From contig NZ_VEED01000011.1 of the NCBI RefSeq assembly GCF_007678255.1, forward strand, positions 62,001 through 126,000: 64,000 nucleotides of DNA, written 5' to 3'. How positions within the stretch are numbered: the stretch's first letter is position 1; each line of letters begins with the position of its first letter. This document shows positions 17,536 through 26,236 of this stretch, piece by piece. The notes beneath the pieces were generated by a model, which made no database searches, was not told the DNA's origin, and saw nothing but the letters and a program-made list of their open reading frames with translations. Source of the stretch: Bacillus sp. X1(2014) (GTDB lineage: Bacteria; Bacillota; Bacilli; Bacillales_B; DSM-18226). Position numbers and translations under genes: made by a program.

Positions 17536-17569
17536 AAAACTCCTTCTATTTTGTGGAAGGAGTTTTTTA
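17536..17569 (-). terminator. Terminator of the CmpB-type gene
   Basis: On the minus strand AACTCCTTC pairs with GAAGGAGTT, followed by TTTTTG. It lies about 20 bp after the stop of the gene at 17590. Confidence 0.8.
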
Positions 17570-17578
17570 TAAGATTTT

Positions 17579-17590
17579 GGTGTCAGCACC
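17579..17590. repeat. GGTGTCA-GCACC palindrome (one-base-shorter variant) at a gene 3' end
   Basis: GGTGTCAGCACC ends on the stop codon of the minus-strand gene at 17590 and lies just before its terminator. It is a one-base-shorter variant of GGTGTCAGGCACC found at 23133 and inside comFA at 48041. Confidence 0.5.
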
Positions 17591-18183
17591 TATTGAATTT
17601 GATTATTGGCTTTTTCCGGCAAAAGTTCTTGCAGTGAATGCTTACGGATAGCTAAGACTAGGTCAGCTAGGAAATAAAGCCCTACGGCTGACCAGACCCA
17701 TGCCCAAAGTGGTTCTACTGCTCCGTACATTGAGACAATCGCAGGATGGATCCATTTAAAACATAGAAGCGACAAGACCATCCAGGATAAAGAAAAGGGC
17801 AGACAAATATGACCATGAAGCTGCAGGGGTGTGTCGGTGTAATCCCACCATTTCCGGTTAAAAAGCTTTTGTAAAAGCGCACCTGTTACATATTCCACCA
17901 AAGTGGGAATCAATAAGCAAAGAAGAATGATTAGTCCTCCCTTGGTTTCTGGTGAAATCAAATAGACCAAGAGCACAGGGGTAATGCCGTACATCGGTTT
18001 AAATGGCCCAAATAGAAAATTCGGCTTAAAGAATTCCCGTCTCGTCAACAAGTTATAGCTGTTTTCAAGGAGCCAGCCTAAAAACGAATAAACGGTGAAA
18101 TAAAAAATCAGCGCGGCTGCTTCTTCTAGATTAAAAAGATTAGGATTTTGAAACTCAATTCCATTCAGCAAATTAATAATCAT
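17590..18183 (-). CDS. CmpB-type multi-span membrane protein (putative ABC transporter type IV family)
   Basis: A 197-residue protein with about five hydrophobic helices, carrying the PF06541-like signature FYFTVYSFLGWLLE near residue 30 and later YVTGALLQKLFNRKWWDY and FSLSWMVLSLL. The family is annotated as a putative ABC transporter permease but has no proven function. The ATG at 18181-18183 has AAAGGTGG upstream and is preferred to an upstream in-frame ATG. It stands alone on the minus strand, 113 bp after the ABC-2 type gene. Confidence 0.7.
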   Translation of the reverse strand: MIINLLNGIEFQNPNLFNLEEAAALIFYFTVYSFLGWLLENSYNLLTRREFFKPNFLFGPFKPMYGITPVLLVYLISPETKGGLIILLCLLIPTLVEYVTGALLQKLFNRKWWDYTDTPLQLHGHICLPFSLSWMVLSLLCFKWIHPAIVSMYGAVEPLWAWVWSAVGLYFLADLVLAIRKHSLQELLPEKANNQIQ

Positions 18184-18296
18184 GGCTGAACCACCTTTCA
18201 TGGATAAGAATTTCCCACTTTAGGTTTAACAGCCATGCTTCCAAATATACAATAAAATTCCTGTTTTGTGCTTTTCAAATTTGTGAAAGTGCTCAT

Positions 18297-19481
18297 TTAC
18301 ATTGCAGCAGACTTTTCCTCCTGTTTTGACCGGAATTTTCCCACCGAGGTAAATATCACAACCATGCTTCCAACTCCAATCCATGCTAAAACTAACGTCG
18401 AATGATTCCAACTGAAATTCTTCCCAAAAAAGAACAAGTCTCTGAGTCCTTCGACTAAAAACCGAATCGGGAGCCACGGATAGATCCAATCACGGTAAAA
18501 GGGTGACATGAACTCAGGTGCCATCGCCAATAGGGGCGCACCAAAGAATAGCATGATCACAAAAATGGGAACTCCCTTGATTCCAGTCCAGGAAAGCACA
18601 GCTGAAATCATTAAGAAAAAACTGTAACACGACAGGGATAAGAACAGTGCCGTATCTCCAAATTGAGAAATATGAACTCCGATTGCATCGGCCATCCATG
18701 TTAATCCAAATCCTGCTACAAGGGCAATCACCGCTCCCATTAATACTTGAGCGATTAGAGCACTAAACTTTTCCTTTCGAGTTGCAAACGATACTTTAGA
18801 CACGGTTAAAAAAAGGATCACCGCTCCAGCAATACTTGCCATCCAAAGCGGCTGGAATAAGGAAACAGGCGCGTTTCCATTCATGCTATTTGTACCAATT
18901 TCATTGACATTGGTTACTTTTTTCGTGATTGGTGTTACAAGGGACGCAGCCTGAGTGGTAGTCACTGTCCCCCCATGTACTTCAAATTCTTTTAATAGCT
19001 GAGTTCGGACATTCGCATTGATTTGATCGACCATTCCATTTAGGGCCGTACCTGCCATTGTCGAGCCAGCCGTATTTATCCCTTGATTCACCACTATTTC
19101 GATTTCAGGGGATATAGGTTTAGGACCGCGAAGCGAGGCTTGCTTCCTAGAGAAATCCTTAGGAATGACTAATGCTGCATAATAGGCACGGTTATCTAAC
19201 CCCTTCTTCGCTTCCTGATAACTTGAGACGGAGATAAATTTAACTGCCGGCTCTTCACCTGAAGATTGGGCTGTTTTCTGAATCATGTCAGCAATTGTTT
19301 TCCCCATATTCACTTTTCCCTGGTTAGGAATATCGACTCCTTGGTCTTCATTAACAAACACAATCGGTAAATTCTTTGGAGTAGGTTGTACGGATGGAAT
19401 GAGCGTTAATCCAAAAACAAGCACCACAACTAAGACAATGATCGGTGATAAAAAAGCCAATTTACTTTTGAATAATTTCAT
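18297..19481 (-). CDS. ABC-2/YhgE-Pip-type membrane exporter protein
   Basis: A 394-residue protein with one N-terminal helix (about 10-30), a large extracytoplasmic domain of about 180 residues (VFVNEDQGVDIPNQGKVNMG; GLDNRAYYAALVIP) and a C-terminal block of five or six helices. This is the layout of YhgE/Pip and SNG1-like ABC-2 permeases that export lipids, drugs or surface products. It has no ATPase of its own beside it, but a complete ABC-2 exporter is encoded across the divergent TetR gene. The shared AATCAACA motifs suggest both respond to that repressor. Confidence 0.75.
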   Translation of the reverse strand: MKLFKSKLAFLSPIIVLVVVLVFGLTLIPSVQPTPKNLPIVFVNEDQGVDIPNQGKVNMGKTIADMIQKTAQSSGEEPAVKFISVSSYQEAKKGLDNRAYYAALVIPKDFSRKQASLRGPKPISPEIEIVVNQGINTAGSTMAGTALNGMVDQINANVRTQLLKEFEVHGGTVTTTQAASLVTPITKKVTNVNEIGTNSMNGNAPVSLFQPLWMASIAGAVILFLTVSKVSFATRKEKFSALIAQVLMGAVIALVAGFGLTWMADAIGVHISQFGDTALFLSLSCYSFFLMISAVLSWTGIKGVPIFVIMLFFGAPLLAMAPEFMSPFYRDWIYPWLPIRFLVEGLRDLFFFGKNFSWNHSTLVLAWIGVGSMVVIFTSVGKFRSKQEEKSAAM

Positions 19482-19511
19482 AGAATTCTCCTCTTATTTT
19501 CCTGAAATAAT

Positions 19512-19580
19512 TAAACACAATGTTGATTAATGTTCATGGTGTATATTATAATTCGTTTATTAATAAAGGCAATCAACAAT
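19512..19580. promoter_or_regulatory. Candidate TetR operator sites in the divergent promoter region
   Basis: TAATCAACATTGTGTTTA (minus strand, 19512-19529) and AATCAACAAT (plus strand, 19571-19580) share the AATCAACA core with TAATCAACACATTGTTGC at 20331-20348 upstream of the ABC exporter. The first lies before the YhgE-type gene and the second before the TetR gene, so autoregulation and control of both exporters are plausible. Confidence 0.45.
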
Positions 19581-19659
19581 AAAAAGCGATCTGTCTATTA
19601 CTTGACACAAATGACTCAAACGTTTATTTTTACTAAGAAATTTTTTCGGAGGAATAGAA

Positions 19660-20268
19660 ATGTCGGAAAAACCAACTGATAAACGAATTGTACGGACAAA
19701 GCGATTGATTCGTGATGCTCTTACAGAGTTAATGGAGGAAAAAGGGTTTGAAGGGATTACGGTCCGAGATTTAACAGAAAAGGCGGAGATTAACCGGGGA
19801 ACATTTTATCTACATTACCATGATAAATATGATTTATTGGAGCAGAGCGAAGCGGAGATATTAATTGAAATTCAGAAAATAGCGCAAGAAATAAACCCCC
19901 TTGATTTCATGAACTTTAATAGTGCAGATGAGCCCTTTCCTTTCATTATTAACTTATTTGAACTTTTCCAAGAAAATTCAAGTTTCATGAAAGTAATCCT
20001 GGGTCCAAATGGAGACGCATCATTCCAAGGAAAATTGAAAGATTTCATTAAACAGACCTTTTATCAAAATATCATGTCAAAAATAAACACAGATAATTTG
20101 CTTGTCCCGGTGGACTATCTTTTTGCCTATGTCAGTTCCGCCCACCTCGGTGTAATTCAGCATTGGTTAGAAAGCGGGATGGAAAAAGCTCCCCGCGAAA
20201 TAGCAATGATCCTATCGCGAATCACATTTTTAGGACCGAGGCATGCTCTTGGTTTTAAACAAAGTTAG
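19660..20268 (+). CDS. TetR/AcrR family transcriptional regulator
   Basis: A 202-residue repressor with an N-terminal helix-turn-helix (about residues 10-55: ITVRDLTEKAEINRGTFYLHYHDKYDLLEQ) and a ligand-binding C-terminal domain. It is divergent from the YhgE-type exporter and 153 bp upstream of a co-directional ABC-2 exporter, the usual layout for an efflux repressor released by its substrate. Start ATG preceded by GGAGGAA. The inducer is unknown. Confidence 0.92.
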   Translation: MSEKPTDKRIVRTKRLIRDALTELMEEKGFEGITVRDLTEKAEINRGTFYLHYHDKYDLLEQSEAEILIEIQKIAQEINPLDFMNFNSADEPFPFIINLFELFQENSSFMKVILGPNGDASFQGKLKDFIKQTFYQNIMSKINTDNLLVPVDYLFAYVSSAHLGVIQHWLESGMEKAPREIAMILSRITFLGPRHALGFKQS

Positions 20269-20330
20269 ATTGCCATATTAAGTGAAGCCTTTTCCAAAAA
20301 TAAATAAACACTTTGGTGAGCTGTGGCTGA

Positions 20331-20348
20331 TAATCAACACATTGTTGC
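20331..20348. promoter_or_regulatory. Candidate TetR operator upstream of the ABC exporter
   Basis: TAATCAACACATTGTTGC contains the palindrome CAACA-CAT-TGTTG and matches a motif in the divergent promoter region at 19512. It lies about 75 bp before the ATPase gene. Confidence 0.45.
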
Positions 20349-20421
20349 TTTTTGTTTATTGCTTATATCCACCTAGGTTGTAAAATGAAATCATAACAGC
20401 CATCTCTAGGAGGCATGATTG

Positions 20422-21147
20422 ATGAAGTCAACCATTAATGTAGAAGACGTCAGTAAAAGTTTTGGAAAAAAAACCGTCTTAAATGAGGTCAACTTATCCA
20501 TCGAGAAAGGTCAGTTATTTGGATTGATTGGACCTTCTGGTGCTGGAAAAACCACCCTTGTAAAAATGATTGTTGGCATGGAAAAAGCGGATAAAGGTTC
20601 CATTCATGTGTTAAATAAAAAAATGCCAAACCTTTCTTTACTTCAAGACATTGGCTATATGGCCCAAGCAGATGCCTTGTATGGTGAGTTAACGGGTGAA
20701 GAGAATCTAAAGTTTTTTGCTTCCCTATTTGGGTTGAATAAGGAAGAACAGAAAAAACGGTTATTGTATGTCGCTAACTTAGTCAACCTCACCAATGACC
20801 TAAACAAAAGGGTAGGAGCATATTCTGGAGGAATGAAACGGCGCTTATCCTTGGCAATCGCATTAATTCAAGACCCGCAAATCTTAATCCTGGATGAGCC
20901 AACCGTCGGCATTGACCCCGAATTAAAATTGTCGATTTGGAAAGAATTCCTGCGCTTGAAAAATGAAGAGCAAAAAACGATCATAGTCACTACCCATGTC
21001 ATGGATGAAGCAGTGAAATGCGATTATGTCGCCATGGTTCGCGATGGCCGGATTTTAACAAGCGGCACGCCTAATGAATTAAAGGCGTTATACGGAACCG
21101 ACGATTTCGATGAGGTATTCTTGAAAGCTGGGGTGAAACAATCATGA
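20422..21147 (+). CDS. ABC-2 type exporter, ATP-binding protein
   Basis: A 241-residue ABC ATPase with Walker A GPSGAGKTT, signature YSGGMKRRLSLA and Walker B ILILDEPTVGIDPE, followed by the H-loop TTHVMDEA. This is the DrrA/CcmA-like group that powers drug or lipid export. The ATG at 20422 has AGGAGG 8 nt upstream; the in-frame TTG at 20419 is less well placed. Its stop overlaps the permease start by 4 nt. Confidence 0.93.
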   Translation: MKSTINVEDVSKSFGKKTVLNEVNLSIEKGQLFGLIGPSGAGKTTLVKMIVGMEKADKGSIHVLNKKMPNLSLLQDIGYMAQADALYGELTGEENLKFFASLFGLNKEEQKKRLLYVANLVNLTNDLNKRVGAYSGGMKRRLSLAIALIQDPQILILDEPTVGIDPELKLSIWKEFLRLKNEEQKTIIVTTHVMDEAVKCDYVAMVRDGRILTSGTPNELKALYGTDDFDEVFLKAGVKQS

Positions 21148-22199
21148 GAGTTTTCGCGTTAGTTAAACGAATCTTCCGGCAGATGTTTCGAGATAAACGC
21201 ACCTTAGCGCTGTTATTTTTGGCACCACTGCTTATCCTGACCCTGATGTACTTTTTATTTAACGGCAGTTCCGTAGAACCGAAATTAGGTGTAAATGGTG
21301 TAGATAATAATCTTGTCAGCGTATTAAAAAAGGCAGACATTCAAGTGAAACAATACGAAAACGTCAATTCTGAAACGGTAGTAGATGACGACCTTGATGG
21401 ATTATTAGAACAAGAGAATGGACGTTTGAAATTAACATTGCAAAATAACGACCCATCAAAAGCGAAAGGCTTGCAGATGAAAGTCAGCCAAGCGGTCGCG
21501 GCCCAGAGTCAAGCTAAGTTAATTCAGCAAAATCCGGCTGCCGCAGGTCTGGCCCAGCAAAGCATCGATATAGATTATGTGTATGGAGATGCTGACACCG
21601 TCTTTTTTGATGTATTAAGCCCCATATTAGTTGGCTTCTTCGTTTTCTTTTTCGTCTTTATTATTTCAGGAATTGGATTATTGCGTGAACGGACAACAGG
21701 GACTTTGGAACGGTTGATGTCGACGCCGATTCGCAGATGGGAAATCGTTACAGCGTACTTGGTAGGCTATGGTATTTTTGCAGTCATCCAAACCATGATC
21801 GTGGTATTCTATTCTATTAATGTATTAGATATCGTTTTGGCCGGGTCGATTGGGAATGTGCTTCTCATCAATTTAATTCTCGCGTTGGTAGCCCTCTCCC
21901 TTGGAATTCTTTTATCAACCTTCGCTGCTTCAGAGTTTCAAATGATTCAATTTATCCCAATCGCGGTCATTCCGCAAATCTTTTTCGCAGGAATTTTCCC
22001 GCTTGAAGGGATGGCCAACTGGTTACAGGCGGTCGCAAAGGTTATACCGATGTACTATGCGGGTGATGCTCTAAAAGCTGTCATGTATAAAGGGTTAGGT
22101 TTTAGTGAAATTAGCGGCGACCTCTTGGCCTTACTTATCTTTGCAGTGATTTTCATTGTGTTGAATATTTTCTCATTGAAAAAGTATCGAAAGTTATAA
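21144..22199 (+). CDS. ABC-2 type exporter, permease
   Basis: A 351-residue ABC-2 permease: one N-terminal helix (about 22-42), an extracytoplasmic domain of about 120 residues, then five or six helices in the C-terminal half (FFVFFFVFIISGIGLLRERTTGTLERLMSTPI is the hallmark). With the ATPase it should form an efflux pump for a hydrophobic compound. The upstream TetR gene is the likely regulator. Confidence 0.9.
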   Translation: MRVFALVKRIFRQMFRDKRTLALLFLAPLLILTLMYFLFNGSSVEPKLGVNGVDNNLVSVLKKADIQVKQYENVNSETVVDDDLDGLLEQENGRLKLTLQNNDPSKAKGLQMKVSQAVAAQSQAKLIQQNPAAAGLAQQSIDIDYVYGDADTVFFDVLSPILVGFFVFFFVFIISGIGLLRERTTGTLERLMSTPIRRWEIVTAYLVGYGIFAVIQTMIVVFYSINVLDIVLAGSIGNVLLINLILALVALSLGILLSTFAASEFQMIQFIPIAVIPQIFFAGIFPLEGMANWLQAVAKVIPMYYAGDALKAVMYKGLGFSEISGDLLALLIFAVIFIVLNIFSLKKYRKL

Positions 22200-22208
22200 A
22201 TACAAAAA

Positions 22209-22247
22209 TAAGGGGAGAGATGATCAAGTAATCATCTCGCCCCTTTT
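22209..22247. terminator. Bidirectional terminator between the ABC exporter and the FMN reductase
   Basis: GGGGAGAGATGAT and ATCATCTCGCCCC form a 13-bp stem with one mismatch around CAAGTA, flanked by A and T tracts that serve both converging genes. Confidence 0.8.
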
Positions 22248-22252
22248 CATTT

Positions 22253-22795
22253 TTAGCGGATTGTTTTTAATGCGCCGCTCCATTGGTTAACTTCATCAAG
22301 CATAGCATTTACATTTGTAAGGTGTAATTCAGCTGGTTTGAAAACACTGCCGTTTTCAAAGTCTGTGAATAATGACAAGGTTGGATGTGTACGAACATCC
22401 GCCACTTTTAATTCACCTAAGATTCCACGTAAATGTTCAGCAGCACGTGCTCCGCCTGTTGAACCATAGCTTACGATTCCGGCAGCTTTGTTATTCCATG
22501 CTTCACGTGCAAAATCAAGCGCATTTTTTAATGCTCCAGTGATACTGTGGTTATATTCTTGAACAATGAATACGAAACCGTCTAAGTTTCCAAGTTTAGT
22601 ATTCCATTCTGCGATTCCTGGTTCTGAACCGTCAGTTGTACCTAAGAATGGTAAATTAAAGTCCGCGATATCGACGATTTCATAGTTTGCATCGCCGCGT
22701 TTGTCAGCGATTCCTTTCACCCATTCCCCAACTTGTGGGCTTACACGTCCTTGACGTGTGCTCCCTAAAATAATCCCAATGTTTAATTTTGTCAT
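22253..22795 (-). CDS. NADPH-dependent FMN reductase family protein
   Basis: A 180-residue flavodoxin-fold reductase, with the phosphate loop GSTRQGRVS (residues 11-19) and the FMN-contact block QEYNHSITGALKNALDF near residue 86. It would reduce FMN, quinones or azo dyes with NAD(P)H in the cytosol. The ATG at 22793-22795 follows GGAGGA and matches the family N-terminus MTKLNIGIILGS; earlier in-frame codons are not supported. It stands alone. Confidence 0.9.
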   Translation of the reverse strand: MTKLNIGIILGSTRQGRVSPQVGEWVKGIADKRGDANYEIVDIADFNLPFLGTTDGSEPGIAEWNTKLGNLDGFVFIVQEYNHSITGALKNALDFAREAWNNKAAGIVSYGSTGGARAAEHLRGILGELKVADVRTHPTLSLFTDFENGSVFKPAELHLTNVNAMLDEVNQWSGALKTIR

Positions 22796-23098
22796 TGTTT
22801 TTTCCTCCTTCGTTGATTCACCAAATAGTCTACCTAGAAAACCCAACTTCAACACCACCTATAAAAATTTTTTATATAAAAATTACGTAGTGTTCATGAA
22901 TAAACAAAACGTTTCTTTGCAGGATTTTTTCCTACAAACATACTCACCGAGATATTCTCAATTAAAATATTAATAAATTAAATATTATTAATTAATATAT
23001 CTCTAATTCAAAGTAATTTTATAATATTTATGTTTTCTTGTCAATCGATTTAACTTTAGATTTTACAAAGATATTATTAGTTATTCTAAAAAAACCTA
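22796..23098. other. AT-rich intergenic stretch
   Basis: Between the FMN reductase start and the minJ terminator there is very AT-rich DNA with TTAATTAATAT-type tracts. I see no ORF with a ribosome site and no repeat. It must contain the FMN reductase promoter, but no clear -35/-10 pair stands out. Confidence 0.5.
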
Positions 23099-23132
23099 AA
23101 AAACCACTTAGCACAATGGCTAAGTGGTTTTG
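23099..23132 (-). terminator. Terminator of minJ
   Basis: AAAACCACTTAG and CTAAGTGGTTTT form a 12-bp perfect stem around CACAATGG; on the minus strand a T tract follows. Confidence 0.85.
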
Positions 23133-23145
23133 GGTGTCAGGCACC
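23133..23145. repeat. GGTGTCAGGCACC short palindromic motif overlapping the minJ stop
   Basis: The 13-bp motif supplies the last codons and stop of minJ (GGT GCC TGA on the minus strand). The same 13 bp recur inside comFA at 48041, and a variant ends the gene at 17590. Confidence 0.6.
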
Positions 23146-24327
23146 AACATCATATTTACGATCGTCCTGTACAAAGAGGATGCCTAGTTCGTGGTGGTCG
23201 CCTTCGTATAGGGCGCGTTGAACGAAACGGATTTCTCCATTTGTGTCGAGGACCTCTAGTTTGCAGTGGGCGCGATTTTTTTGCAGTGCTTCGTAAAACA
23301 CCTTTTCATCACGAACCAAGACGCCATTCGCTTTCGTGATTACTTCACCCACCTTCAACTCCATTTTACTTGCAGGTGACTCGGGAATAACCCCGATAAT
23401 CATCAGGCCTTGATTCTTTTTGGAAAAATAAAACGGGAGATTATCATCTTTCATGCCAGCGAGTAAAATAATAAACTCACGGCCGAGAACGGCCAGTGCA
23501 GCAGTTACAATCGAACTAAGCGGGAACCAATAGCCTAGAACAGAAAGAAGTGTAACAAACACCCCAAGGACGATTACCCGTCGGCCATGAAGCTGAATTG
23601 CTACTTTGGGCAGCATTCCTTTGACTTGCTGATGAAAACCAATCGCAAATGGAACAAAAATCAGCGAGTACTCTTTCGCACCCAAATGGAAAACAGGCCA
23701 CCAATCAAAGGGAAGCTGCAGCGCATTGCCTGGAATAAGTAAGAAGATCGGCAGCATCCAGAGACGCTTTCCTTCATGTAACCCTACATTTTGACCACGT
23801 TTGCTTTTAGCAAGTTTAGGGGAGGTCCCAAAACTGCCATTTTTAAAGATGAGCATACCTTCTGCAATGAGCATCAACCCTAGCAAAACGACAATAGAAG
23901 GATAGATTTTGTCACTCAATGCATGGAATGTCTTCGAGAAAAGCGGGATCGACCAATGATTTTCCGCGATCAATATAATCGAGAAAAAGGCTGCCCCCAT
24001 CGTATAAGCGGGCGAGATCCAGCGAACATTTGTCGTTAATGACCACAAAAATGTAAATCCAGCAATTAGCAGAATCGTTGCGAATGGAACCGTAATCCCT
24101 GCTGCTATTACAATTACCGAAAGCACAAGTCCGATCAAAATGCCGGGCGGAAATAACTGTCGAAGTTCGAAATAGGCGTCATGCGCCCTAACATGAAAAT
24201 TTTTCCGTTCACGTTTCACCCTCATTACGCCTAAAATCCCTGCAAGGAAAACGAGATAGTATAAAACAGGATGAAGAAATAACCTGCCTGTCCCTTTAAG
24301 AAGTTCTACAAGCCATATTTGCACCAA
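23137..24327 (-). CDS. minJ: Cell division topological determinant MinJ (PDZ protein)
   Basis: A 396-residue protein with about seven membrane helices followed by a C-terminal PDZ domain (GLMIIGVIPESPASKMELKVGEVITKANG, about residues 305-335). In B. subtilis MinJ bridges DivIVA and MinD at poles and septa and also affects motility. Its position next to ctpB matches B. subtilis. The start is a TTG or the adjacent GTG (24322-24327); neither has an ideal ribosome site. The final codons form the GGTGCCTGACACC motif. Confidence 0.9.
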   Translation of the reverse strand: MVQIWLVELLKGTGRLFLHPVLYYLVFLAGILGVMRVKRERKNFHVRAHDAYFELRQLFPPGILIGLVLSVIVIAAGITVPFATILLIAGFTFLWSLTTNVRWISPAYTMGAAFFSIILIAENHWSIPLFSKTFHALSDKIYPSIVVLLGLMLIAEGMLIFKNGSFGTSPKLAKSKRGQNVGLHEGKRLWMLPIFLLIPGNALQLPFDWWPVFHLGAKEYSLIFVPFAIGFHQQVKGMLPKVAIQLHGRRVIVLGVFVTLLSVLGYWFPLSSIVTAALAVLGREFIILLAGMKDDNLPFYFSKKNQGLMIIGVIPESPASKMELKVGEVITKANGVLVRDEKVFYEALQKNRAHCKLEVLDTNGEIRFVQRALYEGDHHELGILFVQDDRKYDVGA

Positions 24328-24461
24328 TTCCTGCCACCTGCCTCTATTAAAAATTTCTAGTAGTCTATTATAGAAAAGTCTCCTAAAGAGTATTTTACCA
24401 AATTGCCGCCATAAAACATATTGCTAGTTTTTAGAAAATGGTAAAAATATTGTACCACTAC

Positions 24462-24632
24462 AAAAAGCGGAAGCGCCTTGCACAGGGGCGACAGGCATAA
24501 GACGAGCCGACATGAAGGTTGCTTTTTAACCTTCAGGACGGATTGGCTTATGACCCCCCTAGGCGCTGGAGCTGGATTCTGAGAACTAATCAAATTTATC
24601 CAAAATTAATTATATAATTAGATATACAAAGA
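24462..24632. repeat. Composite intergenic repeat, type I copy
   Basis: Begins AAAAAGCGGAAGCGCC and ends GGCGCTGGAGCTGG, with an internal hairpin GAAGGTT-GCTTTTT-AACCTTC and complementary AGGCATAAG/CTTATG segments. It is nearly identical to 26300-26418. The flank that follows (CTACAATTAATTATTT-like, to 24632) is also shared with the copies at 26237 and 29826. It lies between minJ and the ctpB 3' end; no gene is present. Confidence 0.9.
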
Positions 24633-24635
24633 AAA

Positions 24636-24662
24636 ACAGAGGCATAAGCCCCTGCTTTACTC
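24636..24662 (-). terminator. Weak hairpin at the ctpB 3' end
   Basis: On the minus strand GCAGGGGCTTATGCCTCTG gives a short stem (CAGGGGC with GCCTCTG, including G-U pairs) followed by TTTTTC. This is a plausible but modest terminator starting inside the stop region. Confidence 0.5.
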
Positions 24663-26114
24663 TTTAGTTATTAATCGCAATGCGGTTTGTAACTGCAGAT
24701 CGTTTTTCTCTTTTTTCATTTCCGCGATGGCTGCTTCTTCAAGTTTGGCTGCAGTCTCCGGGCCAATTTTTCCAGTTGGCTCCAAGTTCGCTTGGAGTTG
24801 GAACCCTTTAACGGCCATGGCGGTTTCCTTACTAAAATAACCATCCGTCCGGCCTGGTGCAAATCCTAAGCCAGCTAACACCTCTTGGGCGTTCTTTACT
24901 TGCTCATTATTCATATCCTCTTCCAATGTCTCTTCGACCTGAATCGGATGGGTGGCGAAAATCGCTGGTTGATTAATGGCCACATCCGGCTCAATCCCTT
25001 TTTTATGAATCCAATTGCCATCTGGGGTCAGCCATTTAAATAATGTCAGCTTGATGTTGCTTCCATCCCCCATCGGAACAGCCTGTTGAACGGTACCTTT
25101 TCCGAAGGTAGTTTCTCCAACAAGTTGGTAACCATCCGCTTCTTGAAGTGAACCGGCGAGAATTTCAGACGCGGAGGCACTGCCTTTGTTTACAAGGACA
25201 ACCACGGGATAATCCTTTTTCTCCGAAAGATTGGAGAAGTATCGCTTTTTCTCACCATTCCGCTGCTCGATTTGGACATATGGCTTATTTTCTGGGACAA
25301 ATTCCTTTAATATCTCACCGACACTGTCGAGCAGGCCGCCAGGGTTTCCACGCACATCAATAATCAACCCTTTAATATGATCGTTTTCTAAGGCAGATAA
25401 TTCTTTTTCAAAATCAGCAGCTGTATCCTCTGAAAAAGAAGTTAGTTCGATATAGCCAATCTTTTTGCCATCATGTTCCTTAATAGAAGCATGGACCGTT
25501 TCAAGAGGGATTTCATCGCGGGTGACGTTAATCGCCAGCGGATCTTTTAACCCTTTTCTCGCAATTAATAATTGAACCTTCGTCCCTTTTTTACCGCGAA
25601 TCTTGAGTGTTGCCTTATTCAAATCCAGCCCTTCTACACTTTTCCCATCAACCTTTAGAATTTGATCATTTGGCTTAATGCCTGCTTTTTCAGCAGGAGA
25701 ATCTTTAAACGGAGAGACGATTACAATTTTCCCATCGACCATGCCGACTTCGGCTCCAATTCCTTCAAATGAGGATTCCAAAGTTTGTGTAAATTGTTTG
25801 GCGGTTTCCTTGTCCATGTAGACAGAGTACGGATCTTTTAGAACAGATAACATCCCTTGAATCGCGCCTTCTACCAACTTTTCCTGATCTACCTTTTCAA
25901 CATATCTGCTTAAAATAAGATCATAGGCATTCTCTACTTTTTCTAAATCTACAGCATTTTCCGCCGAACTGAATCCATTATTATCTGAGGGTTTCACAAG
26001 TTCGTGTTTATTACTGCCATTTTTATGATTTAATAGCTGCATGCCTGCATATGTGCCCCCCGCCCCAGTTAGGAGCGAACCCGTCATCAAAAGGGCAATC
26101 CATCTACGATTCAT
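24657..26114 (-). CDS. ctpB: C-terminal processing serine protease CtpB (S41)
   Basis: A 485-residue exported protease. N-terminal signal/anchor at about 6-28, PDZ domain at about 115-190 (GIGAEVGM; SPAEKAGIKPNDQIL), S41 domain with catalytic S314 in GSASASE, K339 in TTFGKGTVQ and Q343, and a C-terminal peptidoglycan-binding domain (about 400-465). In B. subtilis CtpB cleaves SpoIVFA to trigger SigK during sporulation, so the gene fits an endospore former. Position between minJ and ftsX is conserved. Confidence 0.95.
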   Translation of the reverse strand: MNRRWIALLMTGSLLTGAGGTYAGMQLLNHKNGSNKHELVKPSDNNGFSSAENAVDLEKVENAYDLILSRYVEKVDQEKLVEGAIQGMLSVLKDPYSVYMDKETAKQFTQTLESSFEGIGAEVGMVDGKIVIVSPFKDSPAEKAGIKPNDQILKVDGKSVEGLDLNKATLKIRGKKGTKVQLLIARKGLKDPLAINVTRDEIPLETVHASIKEHDGKKIGYIELTSFSEDTAADFEKELSALENDHIKGLIIDVRGNPGGLLDSVGEILKEFVPENKPYVQIEQRNGEKKRYFSNLSEKKDYPVVVLVNKGSASASEILAGSLQEADGYQLVGETTFGKGTVQQAVPMGDGSNIKLTLFKWLTPDGNWIHKKGIEPDVAINQPAIFATHPIQVEETLEEDMNNEQVKNAQEVLAGLGFAPGRTDGYFSKETAMAVKGFQLQANLEPTGKIGPETAAKLEEAAIAEMKKEKNDLQLQTALRLITKE

Positions 26115-26236
26115 CTCAGGTCCTCCTCAAGTTAAATATGCCTGTCCTATCTATTTTTCTAAAAAGGCGCCAAATTCCTGCCCGATTATTAACATATATG
26201 TAAAGAGTGGACGAGATATGATGATTGATAGAATAA

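Noticed and set aside
18226..18300. Duplicated TTGGAAGCATGG segment after the YhgE-type gene, possible 3' end duplication
   Set aside because: Only a 12-15 bp match is convincing and the rest does not align, so chance or an old remnant cannot be separated.
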